NCBI RefSeq assembly: GCF_014641855.1
Contig: NZ_BMII01000002.1
Coordinates: forward strand, 124,001-188,000
Length of the DNA: 64,000 nucleotides
DNA from: Shewanella inventionis
GTDB taxonomy: Bacteria; Pseudomonadota; Gammaproteobacteria; Enterobacterales; Shewanellaceae
Reading direction: 5' to 3'
This document shows positions 40,926-50,258 of the stretch, piece after piece; position 1 is the first letter of the stretch, and each line of letters begins with the position of its first letter. The notes under the pieces are model-generated. The model had not been told where the DNA came from. It saw only the letters and a list, made by a program, of their open reading frames with translations, and did not search any database. A program made the position numbers and the translations under genes.

Positions 40926-41663
40926 TTATTTATTTAAAAAAGCCTTAAATCGCTGCTTAGCTTCATCGCTTTGTAAACGCTGAGCAAATTGTACAATTTC
41001 TAATTTCATTTGAGCTTTTACTTGAGCTCGATTATGACGTAAAAGTTGTTTTGATGCTTGCATGGATAAAGGTGGCTGGGCCGCCAATTTTTTTGCTTGT
41101 GTTAGGCTAAAATCAATCAACTCATTGTGTGGAACAACACGATTGATTAAGTTTAATTGCGCTGCGGTTTCGGCATCAAAAGTGTCGCCTAATAAAATGA
41201 GTTCAGCCGCTTTGTGCTGGCCTACGATCGATGGTAGTAATATGCTTGATGCTGCTTCTGGTACTAAAGCTAAATTGACAAAAGGCATTTGGAATTTGGC
41301 CTTGTTGTCTGCATATACTAAGTCGCAATGGAGCAATAATGTTGTGCCAATCCCTACCGCTGCACCGGTTACAGCCGCAACCACAGGCTTTTTTAGATCA
41401 ACCAAGCAAAACAAGAATTTAACTGTTGGGTGATTATCATCTAATGCACCACTTTGCAGGAAATCTACGATATCATTACCTGACGTAAAACAATCGTCTG
41501 TGCCATGAAACATAAAGGCACGAATGTCATTGTCGGCTTCGCCTTGGATCAGGTATTCTGTTAACTGCTGATACATTTTTAGATTGAAGGCGTTACGTTT
41601 TTCTGGACGATTAAAACTGATGATGCGTACACCTTGATCATCTCTTACCTGAATATAACTCAT
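40926..41663 (-). CDS. Enoyl-CoA hydratase/isomerase family protein
   Basis: The 245-aa crotonase-fold protein starts at the ATG at 41663 (MSYIQVRDDQGVRIISFNRP); the frame open to 41735 would overlap the divergent gene. Oxyanion-hole segments FTSGNDIVDF and AVTGAAVGIGTTLLL are present. The active-site region FVNLALVPEAASSILLP has the Glu placement of Delta3-Delta2 enoyl-CoA isomerases more than that of hydratases. Substrate is unknown. Confidence 0.85.
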   Translation of the reverse strand: MSYIQVRDDQGVRIISFNRPEKRNAFNLKMYQQLTEYLIQGEADNDIRAFMFHGTDDCFTSGNDIVDFLQSGALDDNHPTVKFLFCLVDLKKPVVAAVTGAAVGIGTTLLLHCDLVYADNKAKFQMPFVNLALVPEAASSILLPSIVGQHKAAELILLGDTFDAETAAQLNLINRVVPHNELIDFSLTQAKKLAAQPPLSMQASKQLLRHNRAQVKAQMKLEIVQFAQRLQSDEAKQRFKAFLNK

Positions 41664-41699
41664 TCGTGACTTCCTATAGTGAATGCGAGTGGGGTTTAC

Positions 41700-42185
41700 A
41701 TGGAGTTTAAGACATTGAAAGTAATATTCAAACACCTGTTTAACTTTTTAGTGTTATCATCATTGTCATTCGCAGCATCAGCTAACGTAGTTCTTGTTGA
41801 TGGATATGTTAGAGCAATGCCTGCGAGTGTGCCCAATACTGCGGCTTATTTTACGTTAGAAAATCATACTGCAAATGCAGTCACTTTGATTGGCGTTAAT
41901 ACTAGCGTAGCCAAAGAGGCACAGTTGCATACGATTATTGAAGAAAATGGCATGGTAAAAATGCGCCAGGTTACAGGGTTTTCAATCCCATCTCATGGTT
42001 CGTTAAGTCTTCAACCTACCGGTGACCATATAATGTTATTGTCGTTAACGGCCCCATTGGTGGTAGATGATAAAGTACCACTAGAATTAATTTTTGAAGA
42101 TGGTCAGCAACTTATTATTGAGTTGCCTGTCTTAAAGCAGGCTGCTCAACGTAGTGAACAAGCAGACCATCATCACCATCATTAA
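41700..42185 (+). CDS. Periplasmic copper chaperone PCuAC-like protein
   Basis: The 161-aa protein has a signal peptide (FLVLSSLSFAASA) and a PCuAC (DUF461) domain. Copper-ligand motifs are the His in AQLHTI, two Met in GMVKMRQ, and HIM in GDHIMLL. PCuAC delivers Cu(I) to the CuA site of cytochrome oxidase in other bacteria. It ends in five consecutive His residues, an unusual natural metal-binding tail. It is followed 12 bp later by a DUF2333 gene. Confidence 0.88.
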   Translation: MEFKTLKVIFKHLFNFLVLSSLSFAASANVVLVDGYVRAMPASVPNTAAYFTLENHTANAVTLIGVNTSVAKEAQLHTIIEENGMVKMRQVTGFSIPSHGSLSLQPTGDHIMLLSLTAPLVVDDKVPLELIFEDGQQLIIELPVLKQAAQRSEQADHHHHH

Positions 42186-42197
42186 GGAGTGATATTG

Positions 42198-43169
42198 ATG
42201 CAAGTTTCAAGGAATAAAATAGTAGGCGTACTAGGGATATTTTCGTTAGTGCTCTATGTGATTAGCGTTTGGTGGAGTTTTGAACCTGACACCATTGAGC
42301 CTATTTCAGCAAAAACAGATAATACGCAAAAAATTGTCGGTTACAGTACTACCAGCTCATTGATTTTAACCATGGAGGCACTGCTTGATAAACAAGGTGG
42401 GTGGTTGTCAAATGATATTATGCCACCGTCACTTATGATGGATAACATGCCCGCATTCGAGTTTGGTGCTTTAGAACAAGTGCGTGATTTAGCCTTAATT
42501 ATGCGTAAAGAATTTAGCCGTTCACAATCTCAGTCTACTGCAGACAATGATTTGCTTGCTGCGCACTCTAAGTTAAACATTGAAAACACCAGTTGGTTAG
42601 TTCCTAGCGCTGAAGGCGAGTATCGTGAAGCGATAAAATTACTGAAACTTTATCGCGCTAAGATTAGTGATGCTAACAACAATAATGCTCAATTTTATGC
42701 TCGTGCAGACAACTTGAACGAATGGCTTAAAGAAGTGCAAAAACGTTTAGGCAGTATGTCGCAACGTTTGTCGGCAAGTGTGGGACAAGAACGACTTAAT
42801 ACCGATTTAGCAGGCGACAGCTCTGCACGTCAATCTACACCGGGTTTATCGAGCAGTGAAATTAAAACGAGCTGGTGGAAAATTGACGATGTATTTTATG
42901 AAAGCCGTGGTTCTGCATGGGCTTTATTAAACTTTATGCGTGCGATTGAGGTTGATTTTGCTGATGTGCTTGAAAAGAAGAATGCTGAGGTGAGTCTGCG
43001 CCAAATTATTCGCGAACTTGAAGCAACCCAGCAAACCGTATGGAGCCCTATAGTGCTTAACGGAAATGGTTTTGGTTTAGTGGCTAACCACTCATTGGTG
43101 ATGGCAAATTATATTTCGCGTGCTAATGCTGCGGTTATTGATTTAACTAACTTACTTTCTCAAGGATAA
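42198..43169 (+). CDS. DUF2333 family inner-membrane protein
   Basis: The 323-aa protein starts at the ATG at 42198, 8 bases after TAAGGAG. One N-terminal membrane helix (GVLGIFSLVLYVISVWW) precedes a large periplasmic helical domain. The sequence (GYSTTSSLILTMEALLDKQG) fits DUF2333. Function is unknown. It is in a likely operon with the PCuAC gene and the outer-membrane protein 2 bp downstream. Confidence 0.85.
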   Translation: MQVSRNKIVGVLGIFSLVLYVISVWWSFEPDTIEPISAKTDNTQKIVGYSTTSSLILTMEALLDKQGGWLSNDIMPPSLMMDNMPAFEFGALEQVRDLALIMRKEFSRSQSQSTADNDLLAAHSKLNIENTSWLVPSAEGEYREAIKLLKLYRAKISDANNNNAQFYARADNLNEWLKEVQKRLGSMSQRLSASVGQERLNTDLAGDSSARQSTPGLSSSEIKTSWWKIDDVFYESRGSAWALLNFMRAIEVDFADVLEKKNAEVSLRQIIRELEATQQTVWSPIVLNGNGFGLVANHSLVMANYISRANAAVIDLTNLLSQG

Positions 43170-43171
43170 AG

Positions 43172-43906
43172 ATGAAAAAGACGCTTCTTGCCACCGCCGT
43201 TGTGGGGTTACTCAGCATGTCATCGGCGCATGCGGCAAATGTTGTAGGTTTTAAAATTGGCGCTGATTATTGGCTCGCAGATACGACTAATTCATTTAAT
43301 GATGACGATGGCGTTGGGCACAGTTTTTCAGATGACTCGTCACAAGGCAGTGTGTGGATTGCTGTTGAGCATCCTTTACCGTTTGTGCCTAATATTAAAA
43401 TCCTTGAAAATCGCCTTGAATCGAGTGCAAACCTAGATAATGTGGACTTTACATTTAATGGTAATGCATTTGAAGGTGAGGTGTCGGTTATCAATGAGCT
43501 TAATAATACCGACTTTGTACTTTACTACGAGATTTTAGACAACGATTTAGTGTCTGTTGATCTTGGTGCTGCTTACAAAAAAATGAATGGGTCATTAACC
43601 GTTGCCGATGCCGGCCACCCTGAGCTAATTGACATAGACAGTGGTGTGTTTATGGGCTATGCCAGTGCCCAGGTTGGCGTTGCAGGTTTAGGACTGTTTG
43701 GTTTTGCAGATGTGTTATTTGGTGTTGATGAGTCAAACGTTTATGACTACGGCCTGGGTTTGGGGTGGCAGTTTGATAACCTTGCGGTTGATACCTTGGT
43801 ACGTGTCGGATATCGTGACTTTAATTTTGATGTAAACGATTTTTCTGATGTGTCGCAAAACACTCAGTTTAAAGGTGCGTTTGCAGGTATTGAGTTGCGT
43901 TTTTAA
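43172..43906 (+). CDS. TIGR04219-type outer-membrane beta-barrel protein
   Basis: The 244-aa protein has a signal peptide (ATAVVGLLSMSSAHA) and ends in Phe (GIELRF), as outer-membrane barrels do. The opening FKIGADYWLAD and repeated amphipathic strands fit the TIGR04219 group found in Shewanella and Vibrio. Function is unknown. It is the last gene before a terminator. Confidence 0.85.
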   Translation: MKKTLLATAVVGLLSMSSAHAANVVGFKIGADYWLADTTNSFNDDDGVGHSFSDDSSQGSVWIAVEHPLPFVPNIKILENRLESSANLDNVDFTFNGNAFEGEVSVINELNNTDFVLYYEILDNDLVSVDLGAAYKKMNGSLTVADAGHPELIDIDSGVFMGYASAQVGVAGLGLFGFADVLFGVDESNVYDYGLGLGWQFDNLAVDTLVRVGYRDFNFDVNDFSDVSQNTQFKGAFAGIELRF

Positions 43907-43921
43907 GTTAAAATGTACACT

Positions 43922-43949
43922 AAAAAACCGCCAAATTGGCGGTTTTTTT
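43922..43949. terminator. Bidirectional terminator
   Basis: AAAAAACCGCC/GGCGGTTTTTT with a 5-6-nt loop between the convergent outer-membrane protein gene and tolC. Confidence 0.9.
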
Positions 43950-43975
43950 ATTTACGATTATGGTTAATCAAGCCA

Positions 43976-45274
43976 TTACTGCTGGGCAATTAATCCATTG
44001 TTAATCGATATAATGTCATCTTCGTTCAATGTACCAGCAGCCTGTTTAAGTGCTAGGATTGATTTTATATAGCCATAACGAGCATCAGACAATTGGCGCT
44101 TAGAGTCGTACAAGTCGCGAGTACGGTTTAGTACATCTACAATCGTACGGGTACCGACTTCAAAACCAGCTTGTGTTGCTTTTAACGCGCTTTCAGATGA
44201 AATTACCGATTGCTCATATGCCTTAATAGAGCTAATAGACGCCGTAACGTTATTAAAGTTATTACGAACATTTTTGGTCACACTGCGGTGAGTCTGTTCT
44301 AACAACTCACTTGCTTCTACATATGCAAATTGAGCTTGCTTAACTTGCGAAGACACTGCGAAACCTTCAAATAGTGGCACGCTTAACGTTACGCCGATAT
44401 TGGTGTTGTCATAATCAGGGCCAGGGGTTTGGTCTACGCCTTTGTTATATCCTGCAGATAAACTCAACGATGGCATATGACCTGCTTTGTAAAGGCTGAT
44501 GGTTTCGTTAGCAATATCTTTGGCAATGCGCTGAGTCATTAAATCAATACTGTTGGTTTCAGCCATTTTTAGCCATTCTGCAGAAGAAGCTGGCATTGGT
44601 GCGCCCGCAGAGAAACGGTTTGTGTCTAACACATTAATCGATTTATGATCTATGCCGGTAATTTCACGCAAAGCTTCATAGCTGTTATCTAGGGTGTTTA
44701 AGGCTAAAATTTCGAGTGCTGAGGCTAAATCATATTGTGCTTGCGCCTCGTGTACATCAGTAATTGCCGTTAACCCTACTGCAAAGCGTTGCTTAGTTTG
44801 CTCTAGTTGACGCTCGATAGCTGCTTTTTCTGCGCCTTGGAACTCGTAGTTATCTTTAGCGGTTAATACATCAAAATATGCGCTGGTTACACGAGTAATT
44901 AGCGATTGCAATGTTGATGCATAAGCAGAATCGGCTTGTGATGCCGCCATTTCAGCTAAATTTAAACCAACCCATGCACTATGATCGTATATGACTTGGC
45001 TAAGGCTAACACCACCGGTTAATCCGTCAGTGTCTACTGTCGGGTCGTTCCACGCTTTGGCATAACCAACATTAGCACTAATTGTTGGCAGTAAAGGCGC
45101 GCGGTTTTCTTCGATGCTTTCATATAATGCATCGCGCTGCGCTTTTGCTTGTAATACGATAGGGTCGCTAGTCAGTGCTTGCTGATAAATTTGTAATAAA
45201 TCGTCAGCTTGTGCTGCTGGAGCTGCAATAGCGAATGCTAATGCTGCGTATAATGATCCAATTTTGAATTTCAT
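43976..45274 (-). CDS. tolC: Outer-membrane efflux channel TolC
   Basis: The 432-aa protein has a signal peptide (AALAFAIAAPAAQA) and two OEP (outer-membrane efflux protein) repeats forming the trimeric channel-tunnel. It serves type I secretion and RND/MFS efflux pumps. Features include the DVLNRTRDLYDSKRQL segment of the second repeat. It is divergent from nudF, as in E. coli. It is a little shorter than E. coli TolC (493), mainly at the C-terminal tail. Confidence 0.93.
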   Translation of the reverse strand: MKFKIGSLYAALAFAIAAPAAQADDLLQIYQQALTSDPIVLQAKAQRDALYESIEENRAPLLPTISANVGYAKAWNDPTVDTDGLTGGVSLSQVIYDHSAWVGLNLAEMAASQADSAYASTLQSLITRVTSAYFDVLTAKDNYEFQGAEKAAIERQLEQTKQRFAVGLTAITDVHEAQAQYDLASALEILALNTLDNSYEALREITGIDHKSINVLDTNRFSAGAPMPASSAEWLKMAETNSIDLMTQRIAKDIANETISLYKAGHMPSLSLSAGYNKGVDQTPGPDYDNTNIGVTLSVPLFEGFAVSSQVKQAQFAYVEASELLEQTHRSVTKNVRNNFNNVTASISSIKAYEQSVISSESALKATQAGFEVGTRTIVDVLNRTRDLYDSKRQLSDARYGYIKSILALKQAAGTLNEDDIISINNGLIAQQ

Positions 45275-45674
45275 TTGCTGCCCTTTTTAGACATTGCCTC
45301 ATCATAGAGAGGTGTTAAATAACTGATTAATTTGGTCATGCTGCACGATTAAGGTTAGGGTAGATAGTAAAGCAATCTTAACGTGGCAATCTGTCAAAGC
45401 TGTGTGCTCGATGTTTTAAGTGCTCAATGTTGTAAAAATACTTCACAATACCAAATGCATTACCCAATTGCATTGTGCACTATTTTTATATCTACCATGC
45501 ACTCTAAATAGTATTGATTTTTTGTTTTTCAAGTCAAATTTGAAGTGTAACAGATTTTATTTTTTTTAATCCGTTTGTATACGTTACAGCGGTAGCTTTT
45601 ATCTCGGTAATGATGTGATTTAACCTATTAAAATACGCTGATGTTAAGCGTTTGTTTAATCTGCAAGGAAAAGT
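45275..45674. other. tolC-nudF divergent intergenic region
   Basis: A 400-bp AT-rich region that must hold both promoters. AAAGGG precedes tolC and AAGGAAAAG precedes nudF as ribosome-binding sites. I see no gene or strong hairpin. Confidence 0.5.
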
Positions 45675-46301
45675 ATGTCAAACAATCTCCAAGTGTCGGC
45701 ATTTGATGCAAGTTCTGATTTCGAACTTATCTCTAAAAAAGTGCTGTATAAAGGTTTTTTTCAATTAGATGAATACACTTTTAAGCATAAATTATTCAAA
45801 GGTGGTTGGAGTGGAGTGGTGACCCGTGAGGTGTTCGAGCGCGGCAGTGCTGTTGTGGTACTACCTTATGATCCTATTCGTGATGAAGTGGTATTAATTG
45901 AACAAATTAGGGTTCCTGCATTAGCAACTACTAAATCAATCTGGCTTCTTGAGTTAGTGGCAGGTATGATTGAGCCGGGCGAATCTCCTGAACAAGTCGC
46001 CACCCGTGAACTTGCCGAGGAAGCAGGCTTAACATTACAAAGTTTAACGCCAATAAACAGCTACTTAGTAAGCCCAGGTGGCACTACCGAGCGTTTTTAT
46101 TTGTTTTGGGGTCATGTCGATGCCACGAAAGCATCTGGTGTGCATGGGTTAGATCATGAGAATGAAGATATTCGCGTGCATGTCGTTAGCCGCCAACAAG
46201 CCTATGATTGGGTAAATGATGGCCGTATTGACAACGCCTCTACTGTATTAGGTATTCAGTGGTTAATGCTGAATTACCAAACGATTCGTGAACAATGTTA
46301 A
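45675..46301 (+). CDS. nudF: ADP-ribose pyrophosphatase NudF
   Basis: The 208-aa Nudix hydrolase cleaves ADP-ribose to AMP and ribose-5-phosphate. The Nudix box runs from Gly in AGMIEPGESPEQVATRELAE to the following EAGL, matching GX5EX7REUXEEXGU. Length matches E. coli NudF (209). It is first in nudF-yqiB-cpdA-yqiA-parE. Confidence 0.95.
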   Translation: MSNNLQVSAFDASSDFELISKKVLYKGFFQLDEYTFKHKLFKGGWSGVVTREVFERGSAVVVLPYDPIRDEVVLIEQIRVPALATTKSIWLLELVAGMIEPGESPEQVATRELAEEAGLTLQSLTPINSYLVSPGGTTERFYLFWGHVDATKASGVHGLDHENEDIRVHVVSRQQAYDWVNDGRIDNASTVLGIQWLMLNYQTIREQC

Positions 46302-46339
46302 CTTTTTAGAAACAAAGATTTGCAGATAGGAAAGATTGA

Positions 46340-46777
46340 GTGACTGTGTCGAACCATAATAAAAAGCAAAAATATCAACCGAACGTCAGCGCATTTTTGG
46401 CGGTATGCGGTAGAAATTACGCACATATTTTAAAATGGTTACCAGAGCAATTTAACCTCAACGAGCCTTGGCAAGTTGAGGGTGAATTTGGCTCGCTTTT
46501 GGTCAATATTATAGAAAACACTAAATACACTCAGTTAGTCGAAATTACTCGCCCTATACCAAATGGACATTTTTTTAAATCCCCAAAAGCACTTGTTCGT
46601 ATCTACCATGACGCCCAATTAGCAGAAGTGTTAACTAGCCAACAGATTTATCGCTTAAAGCCAGTGTATGATTATCCTAATATACATATGCATCATAGTG
46701 ATGAGAAGTTTCAGGTGAATGCATTTCTTGAAGAGCTGTTGAAGATTGGTGTTAGGAGAGTGGCTTGCCAATCTTAG
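46340..46777 (+). CDS. DUF1249 family protein (YqiB-like)
   Basis: The 145-aa protein starts at a GTG. It matches DUF1249/YqiB, with the conserved YHDAQLAEVLTSQQIYR and YDYPN segments. Function is unknown; the gene is nearly always between nudF and cpdA. Confidence 0.9.
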   Translation: MTVSNHNKKQKYQPNVSAFLAVCGRNYAHILKWLPEQFNLNEPWQVEGEFGSLLVNIIENTKYTQLVEITRPIPNGHFFKSPKALVRIYHDAQLAEVLTSQQIYRLKPVYDYPNIHMHHSDEKFQVNAFLEELLKIGVRRVACQS

Positions 46778-46810
46778 ATTATTTAATTTTTATTGTATTA
46801 GGGATCTTTA

Positions 46811-47650
46811 GTGCTTAAAGACGCAGTACATTATTCTGTTGCCGCGAATGAACCTGTGCGGTTAGTCCAAGTGACTGACCCGCACCTTTTTGCCGATCCT
46901 CAGGGTCAGCTCTTAGGGGTTAATACTACTAATAGCCTTCAAGCCGTATTAAATACGTTTATGGCAACAAAATATCCAGCTGACTTGTTACTTGCAACAG
47001 GTGATATTAGCCAAGATTATTCGCCAGAGTCTTATCAACATTTTGTTGATAAAGTGGAGGCGCTGAATCTGCCATGCCATTATTTACCTGGTAATCATGA
47101 TGACCCGCGTTTAATGGCGATTCGTATGCAGGGTGAGCATGTGTTTGGGCAACAGCTGATTGTGATTGGCGCGTGGATTATTTTAATGCTCGACTCTACC
47201 GTGCGTGGTAAACCCGGTGGATATATGGGTGAGCCACAATTTGCATTGATTGATGCTGCCATTAAAGCGTATCCCAATAAGCACGTATTATTAGTGATGC
47301 ACCATAATCCTATTGTTATGGATTGTGCTTGGCTTGATCAACATTGCATGATGAATGGCGCTGACTTTTTGGCCCGAACCAGCCTTTATCCGCAAGTTAA
47401 AGGCGTGTTGTGGGGACATGTTCATCAACAGGTTGATAAGTTGCATACTGGGCCACATGGTGATATTCCATTAATGGCAACCCCATCTACATGTATTCAA
47501 TTTAAGCCACTTTCACCTTATTTTGCCTTAGACCACCTGCAACCCGGTTATCGTTTGCTGGAGTTAGCTGGCGATGGTAGCATTCGTACTAACGTGTACC
47601 GTGTGCCTGGAAATCGATTTTCACCTGATAACGAGGCGAGTGGGTACTAA
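46811..47650 (+). CDS. cpdA: 3',5'-cyclic-AMP phosphodiesterase CpdA
   Basis: The 279-aa metallophosphoesterase hydrolyses cAMP and so tunes CRP activity. It starts at a GTG. The metal-ligand motifs TDPHLF, ATGDISQD, GNHDD, MHHNP and WGHVHQ are present in order. Length matches E. coli CpdA (275). Confidence 0.95.
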   Translation: MLKDAVHYSVAANEPVRLVQVTDPHLFADPQGQLLGVNTTNSLQAVLNTFMATKYPADLLLATGDISQDYSPESYQHFVDKVEALNLPCHYLPGNHDDPRLMAIRMQGEHVFGQQLIVIGAWIILMLDSTVRGKPGGYMGEPQFALIDAAIKAYPNKHVLLVMHHNPIVMDCAWLDQHCMMNGADFLARTSLYPQVKGVLWGHVHQQVDKLHTGPHGDIPLMATPSTCIQFKPLSPYFALDHLQPGYRLLELAGDGSIRTNVYRVPGNRFSPDNEASGY

Positions 47651-47677
47651 TTTAACTGTCGTGTCTCGCGAGGAAAT

Positions 47678-48250
47678 ATGCTGCTTTACATACATGGTTT
47701 TAATAGTTCTCCGCAGTCGGATAAGGCCGTTCAAACCGCTCAGTATATAAAACAACATTATCCTCAAGTCGCGTTCCATCAACCGCAATTGCCCTCTTCG
47801 CCACATGCGGCAATGACACTATTATGTGAATTAACTGAACAGGCCAAAGCGCAAGGGCAGGCACTGCGTTTTATTGGTTCATCGTTAGGTGGCTATTTTG
47901 CAACGTATTTAGCCGAAACCTATGGCGGAAAGGCCGTTTTGGTTAATCCTGCGGTAAAACCCTTCGAATTATTTGAACAGTTTATCGGGCCTCAATATAA
48001 TCCTTATACCAACGAGCATTATCAGGTCTTGCCACAACATCGAGATGATGTGGCTCAGTTTGATACGCAAGTGGTTCGATATCCAGATCGTTTTCTAGTG
48101 CTGTTGCAAACTGGCGACGAAGTGTTAGATTATCGGCAAGCATTACATAAGTACCACAGCTGCGAATTACATTTAGAGCCCGGCGGTGACCACAGTTTTG
48201 TCGGCTATGAACAACTATTAGACAAAATTTGTCGTTTTATTCAGCTGTAA
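47678..48250 (+). CDS. yqiA: YqiA-family esterase
   Basis: The 190-aa alpha/beta hydrolase has the nucleophile elbow GSSLGGYF, a catalytic Asp in the GDEVLDY region and a His in GGDHSFVGY. E. coli YqiA has esterase activity on short acyl esters; the natural substrate is unknown. It precedes parE as in E. coli. Confidence 0.92.
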   Translation: MLLYIHGFNSSPQSDKAVQTAQYIKQHYPQVAFHQPQLPSSPHAAMTLLCELTEQAKAQGQALRFIGSSLGGYFATYLAETYGGKAVLVNPAVKPFELFEQFIGPQYNPYTNEHYQVLPQHRDDVAQFDTQVVRYPDRFLVLLQTGDEVLDYRQALHKYHSCELHLEPGGDHSFVGYEQLLDKICRFIQL

Positions 48251-48319
48251 CGTTTTACATTATAAACAACGATCAATTTGAGCTAACTTTGGCTCCTTTT
48301 AACTCCAAATGTGTGGATT

Positions 48320-50206
48320 ATGACCAACCAATATACTTCAGATGCTATTGAGGTCCTTAATGGACTTGACCCGGTAAAGCGCCGTCCTGGTATGTATACC
48401 GACACCACCAGACCAAACCATCTTGGGCAAGAAGTAATTGATAATAGTGTCGATGAAGCACTGGCTGGTCACGCAACTAAAATAGAAGTGATACTGCACG
48501 CCGATAATTCGTTAGAGGTCACGGATGATGGCCGTGGTATGCCTGTTGATATTCACCCAGAGGAAGGTATTCCCGGGGTAGAGCTTATTCTTACCAAGTT
48601 GCATGCTGGCGGTAAGTTTTCAAACAAAAATTATCAATTTTCGGGCGGTTTGCATGGCGTAGGTATTTCGGTGGTGAATGCCTTATCAACCCGAGTTGAG
48701 ATTACCGTGCGCCGTGATGCACAAGTGTACGATATGGCGTTTGAAAATGGCTTTAAAGTTGAAGAACTGACCGTGACGGGGACATGTGGGCGCCGTAATA
48801 CCGGTACTCGTGTGCATTTTTGGCCTGATGTTAGCTATTTTGATTCACCTAATTTTTCTGTAAGTAAGCTGATTTACCTATTACGTGCTAAAGCGGTATT
48901 GTGTCCTGGGTTGCGGATTAAATTTACCAATAAGCACACAAATGAAGTGCACGAATGGTTTTATGAAAGTGGCTTAACTGATTATCTTCAAGAAGCTGTT
49001 AAAGGCTCGATGATGCTGCCTGAAGAACCTTTTATTGGTAGTTTTAAAGGCGAGCTTGAAGCCGCAGACTGGGCTATAACCTGGTTACCAGAAGGCGGCG
49101 AAAGCCTCAATGAAAGTTATGTAAACCTTATTCCTACACCGCTAGGTGGTACTCATGTTAATGGCTTTAGGCAAGGTTTGCTTGAGTCAATGCGTGAGTT
49201 TTGTGAATTTCGTAACCTGATCCCTCGGGGAATTAAATTATCACCCGATGATATTTGGGATCGTGCTGCATTTATTTTGTCTATCAAAATGCAAGACCCG
49301 CAATTTGCCGGACAAACCAAAGAAAAACTCTCTAGTCGTCAAAGTTCTGCTTTTGTCTCTGGTATAGTGCGCGACGCGTTTTCGTTGTGGTTAAACTCAA
49401 ATACTGAACTCGCCGAGCAATTGGCTGATATGTGTATTACTAATGCACAAAGACGCTTAAAAGCAGCCAAAAAAATAGCCCGTAAAAAAGTGGTTTCTGG
49501 TCCAGCTTTACCCGGTAAATTAACTGATTGCAGTGGCCAAGATCCAATGCGCGGCGAACTCTTTTTAGTGGAAGGTGACTCAGCGGGGGGCAGTGCAAAA
49601 CAAGCGCGCGATCGTGAGTTTCAGGCAATTATGCCTCTGCGAGGTAAAATTTTAAATACCTGGGAAGTGGATGCATCACAAGTGTTGGGTTCGCAAGAGG
49701 TTCATAACATTTCAATTGCAATAGGTTGCGATCCCGACAGTGATGATATTTCTGAGCTACGTTACGGAAAAATTTGTATTTTAGCCGACGCAGACTCAGA
49801 CGGTTTACACATTGCAACCTTGTTGTGTGCATTATTTTTAAAACATTATCGCGTACTGGTTGAAAAAGGCCATGTGTATATTGCCATGCCACCACTGTTT
49901 CGTATCGACATTGGCAAAGACGTTTATTATGCGTTAGACGAAGCAGAGAAAACCGGCATTTTAGATCGTTTAGTCGCTGAAAATAAAAAAGGCAAAGTAC
50001 AAGTGACCCGATTTAAAGGGTTGGGTGAAATGAACCCATTACAACTGCGTGAAACGACGATGGATCCTAATACTCGTCGTCTTGTGCAGCTCACCATAGA
50101 TGATGCCGAAGAAACGTTGTCGCTGATGGATATGCTTCTCGCTAAAAAGCGTGCCTCTGATCGAAAAGATTGGTTAGAAAGCAAAGGTGATTTAGCATTA
50201 CTTTAA
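48320..50206 (+). CDS. parE: DNA topoisomerase IV subunit B
   Basis: The 628-aa ATPase subunit (E. coli 630) is taken from the ATG at 48320. The GHKL ATPase motifs DNSVDEA and DDGRGMPV lie in the N-terminal third. The Toprim motifs EGDSAGG and DADSDG lie in the C-terminal half. With ParC it decatenates daughter chromosomes. Confidence 0.97.
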   Translation: MTNQYTSDAIEVLNGLDPVKRRPGMYTDTTRPNHLGQEVIDNSVDEALAGHATKIEVILHADNSLEVTDDGRGMPVDIHPEEGIPGVELILTKLHAGGKFSNKNYQFSGGLHGVGISVVNALSTRVEITVRRDAQVYDMAFENGFKVEELTVTGTCGRRNTGTRVHFWPDVSYFDSPNFSVSKLIYLLRAKAVLCPGLRIKFTNKHTNEVHEWFYESGLTDYLQEAVKGSMMLPEEPFIGSFKGELEAADWAITWLPEGGESLNESYVNLIPTPLGGTHVNGFRQGLLESMREFCEFRNLIPRGIKLSPDDIWDRAAFILSIKMQDPQFAGQTKEKLSSRQSSAFVSGIVRDAFSLWLNSNTELAEQLADMCITNAQRRLKAAKKIARKKVVSGPALPGKLTDCSGQDPMRGELFLVEGDSAGGSAKQARDREFQAIMPLRGKILNTWEVDASQVLGSQEVHNISIAIGCDPDSDDISELRYGKICILADADSDGLHIATLLCALFLKHYRVLVEKGHVYIAMPPLFRIDIGKDVYYALDEAEKTGILDRLVAENKKGKVQVTRFKGLGEMNPLQLRETTMDPNTRRLVQLTIDDAEETLSLMDMLLAKKRASDRKDWLESKGDLALL

Positions 50207-50258
50207 CACGCAGTTAAATGCCAATAACGATATTAAGATAAGGCAATAGAGAATTAAC

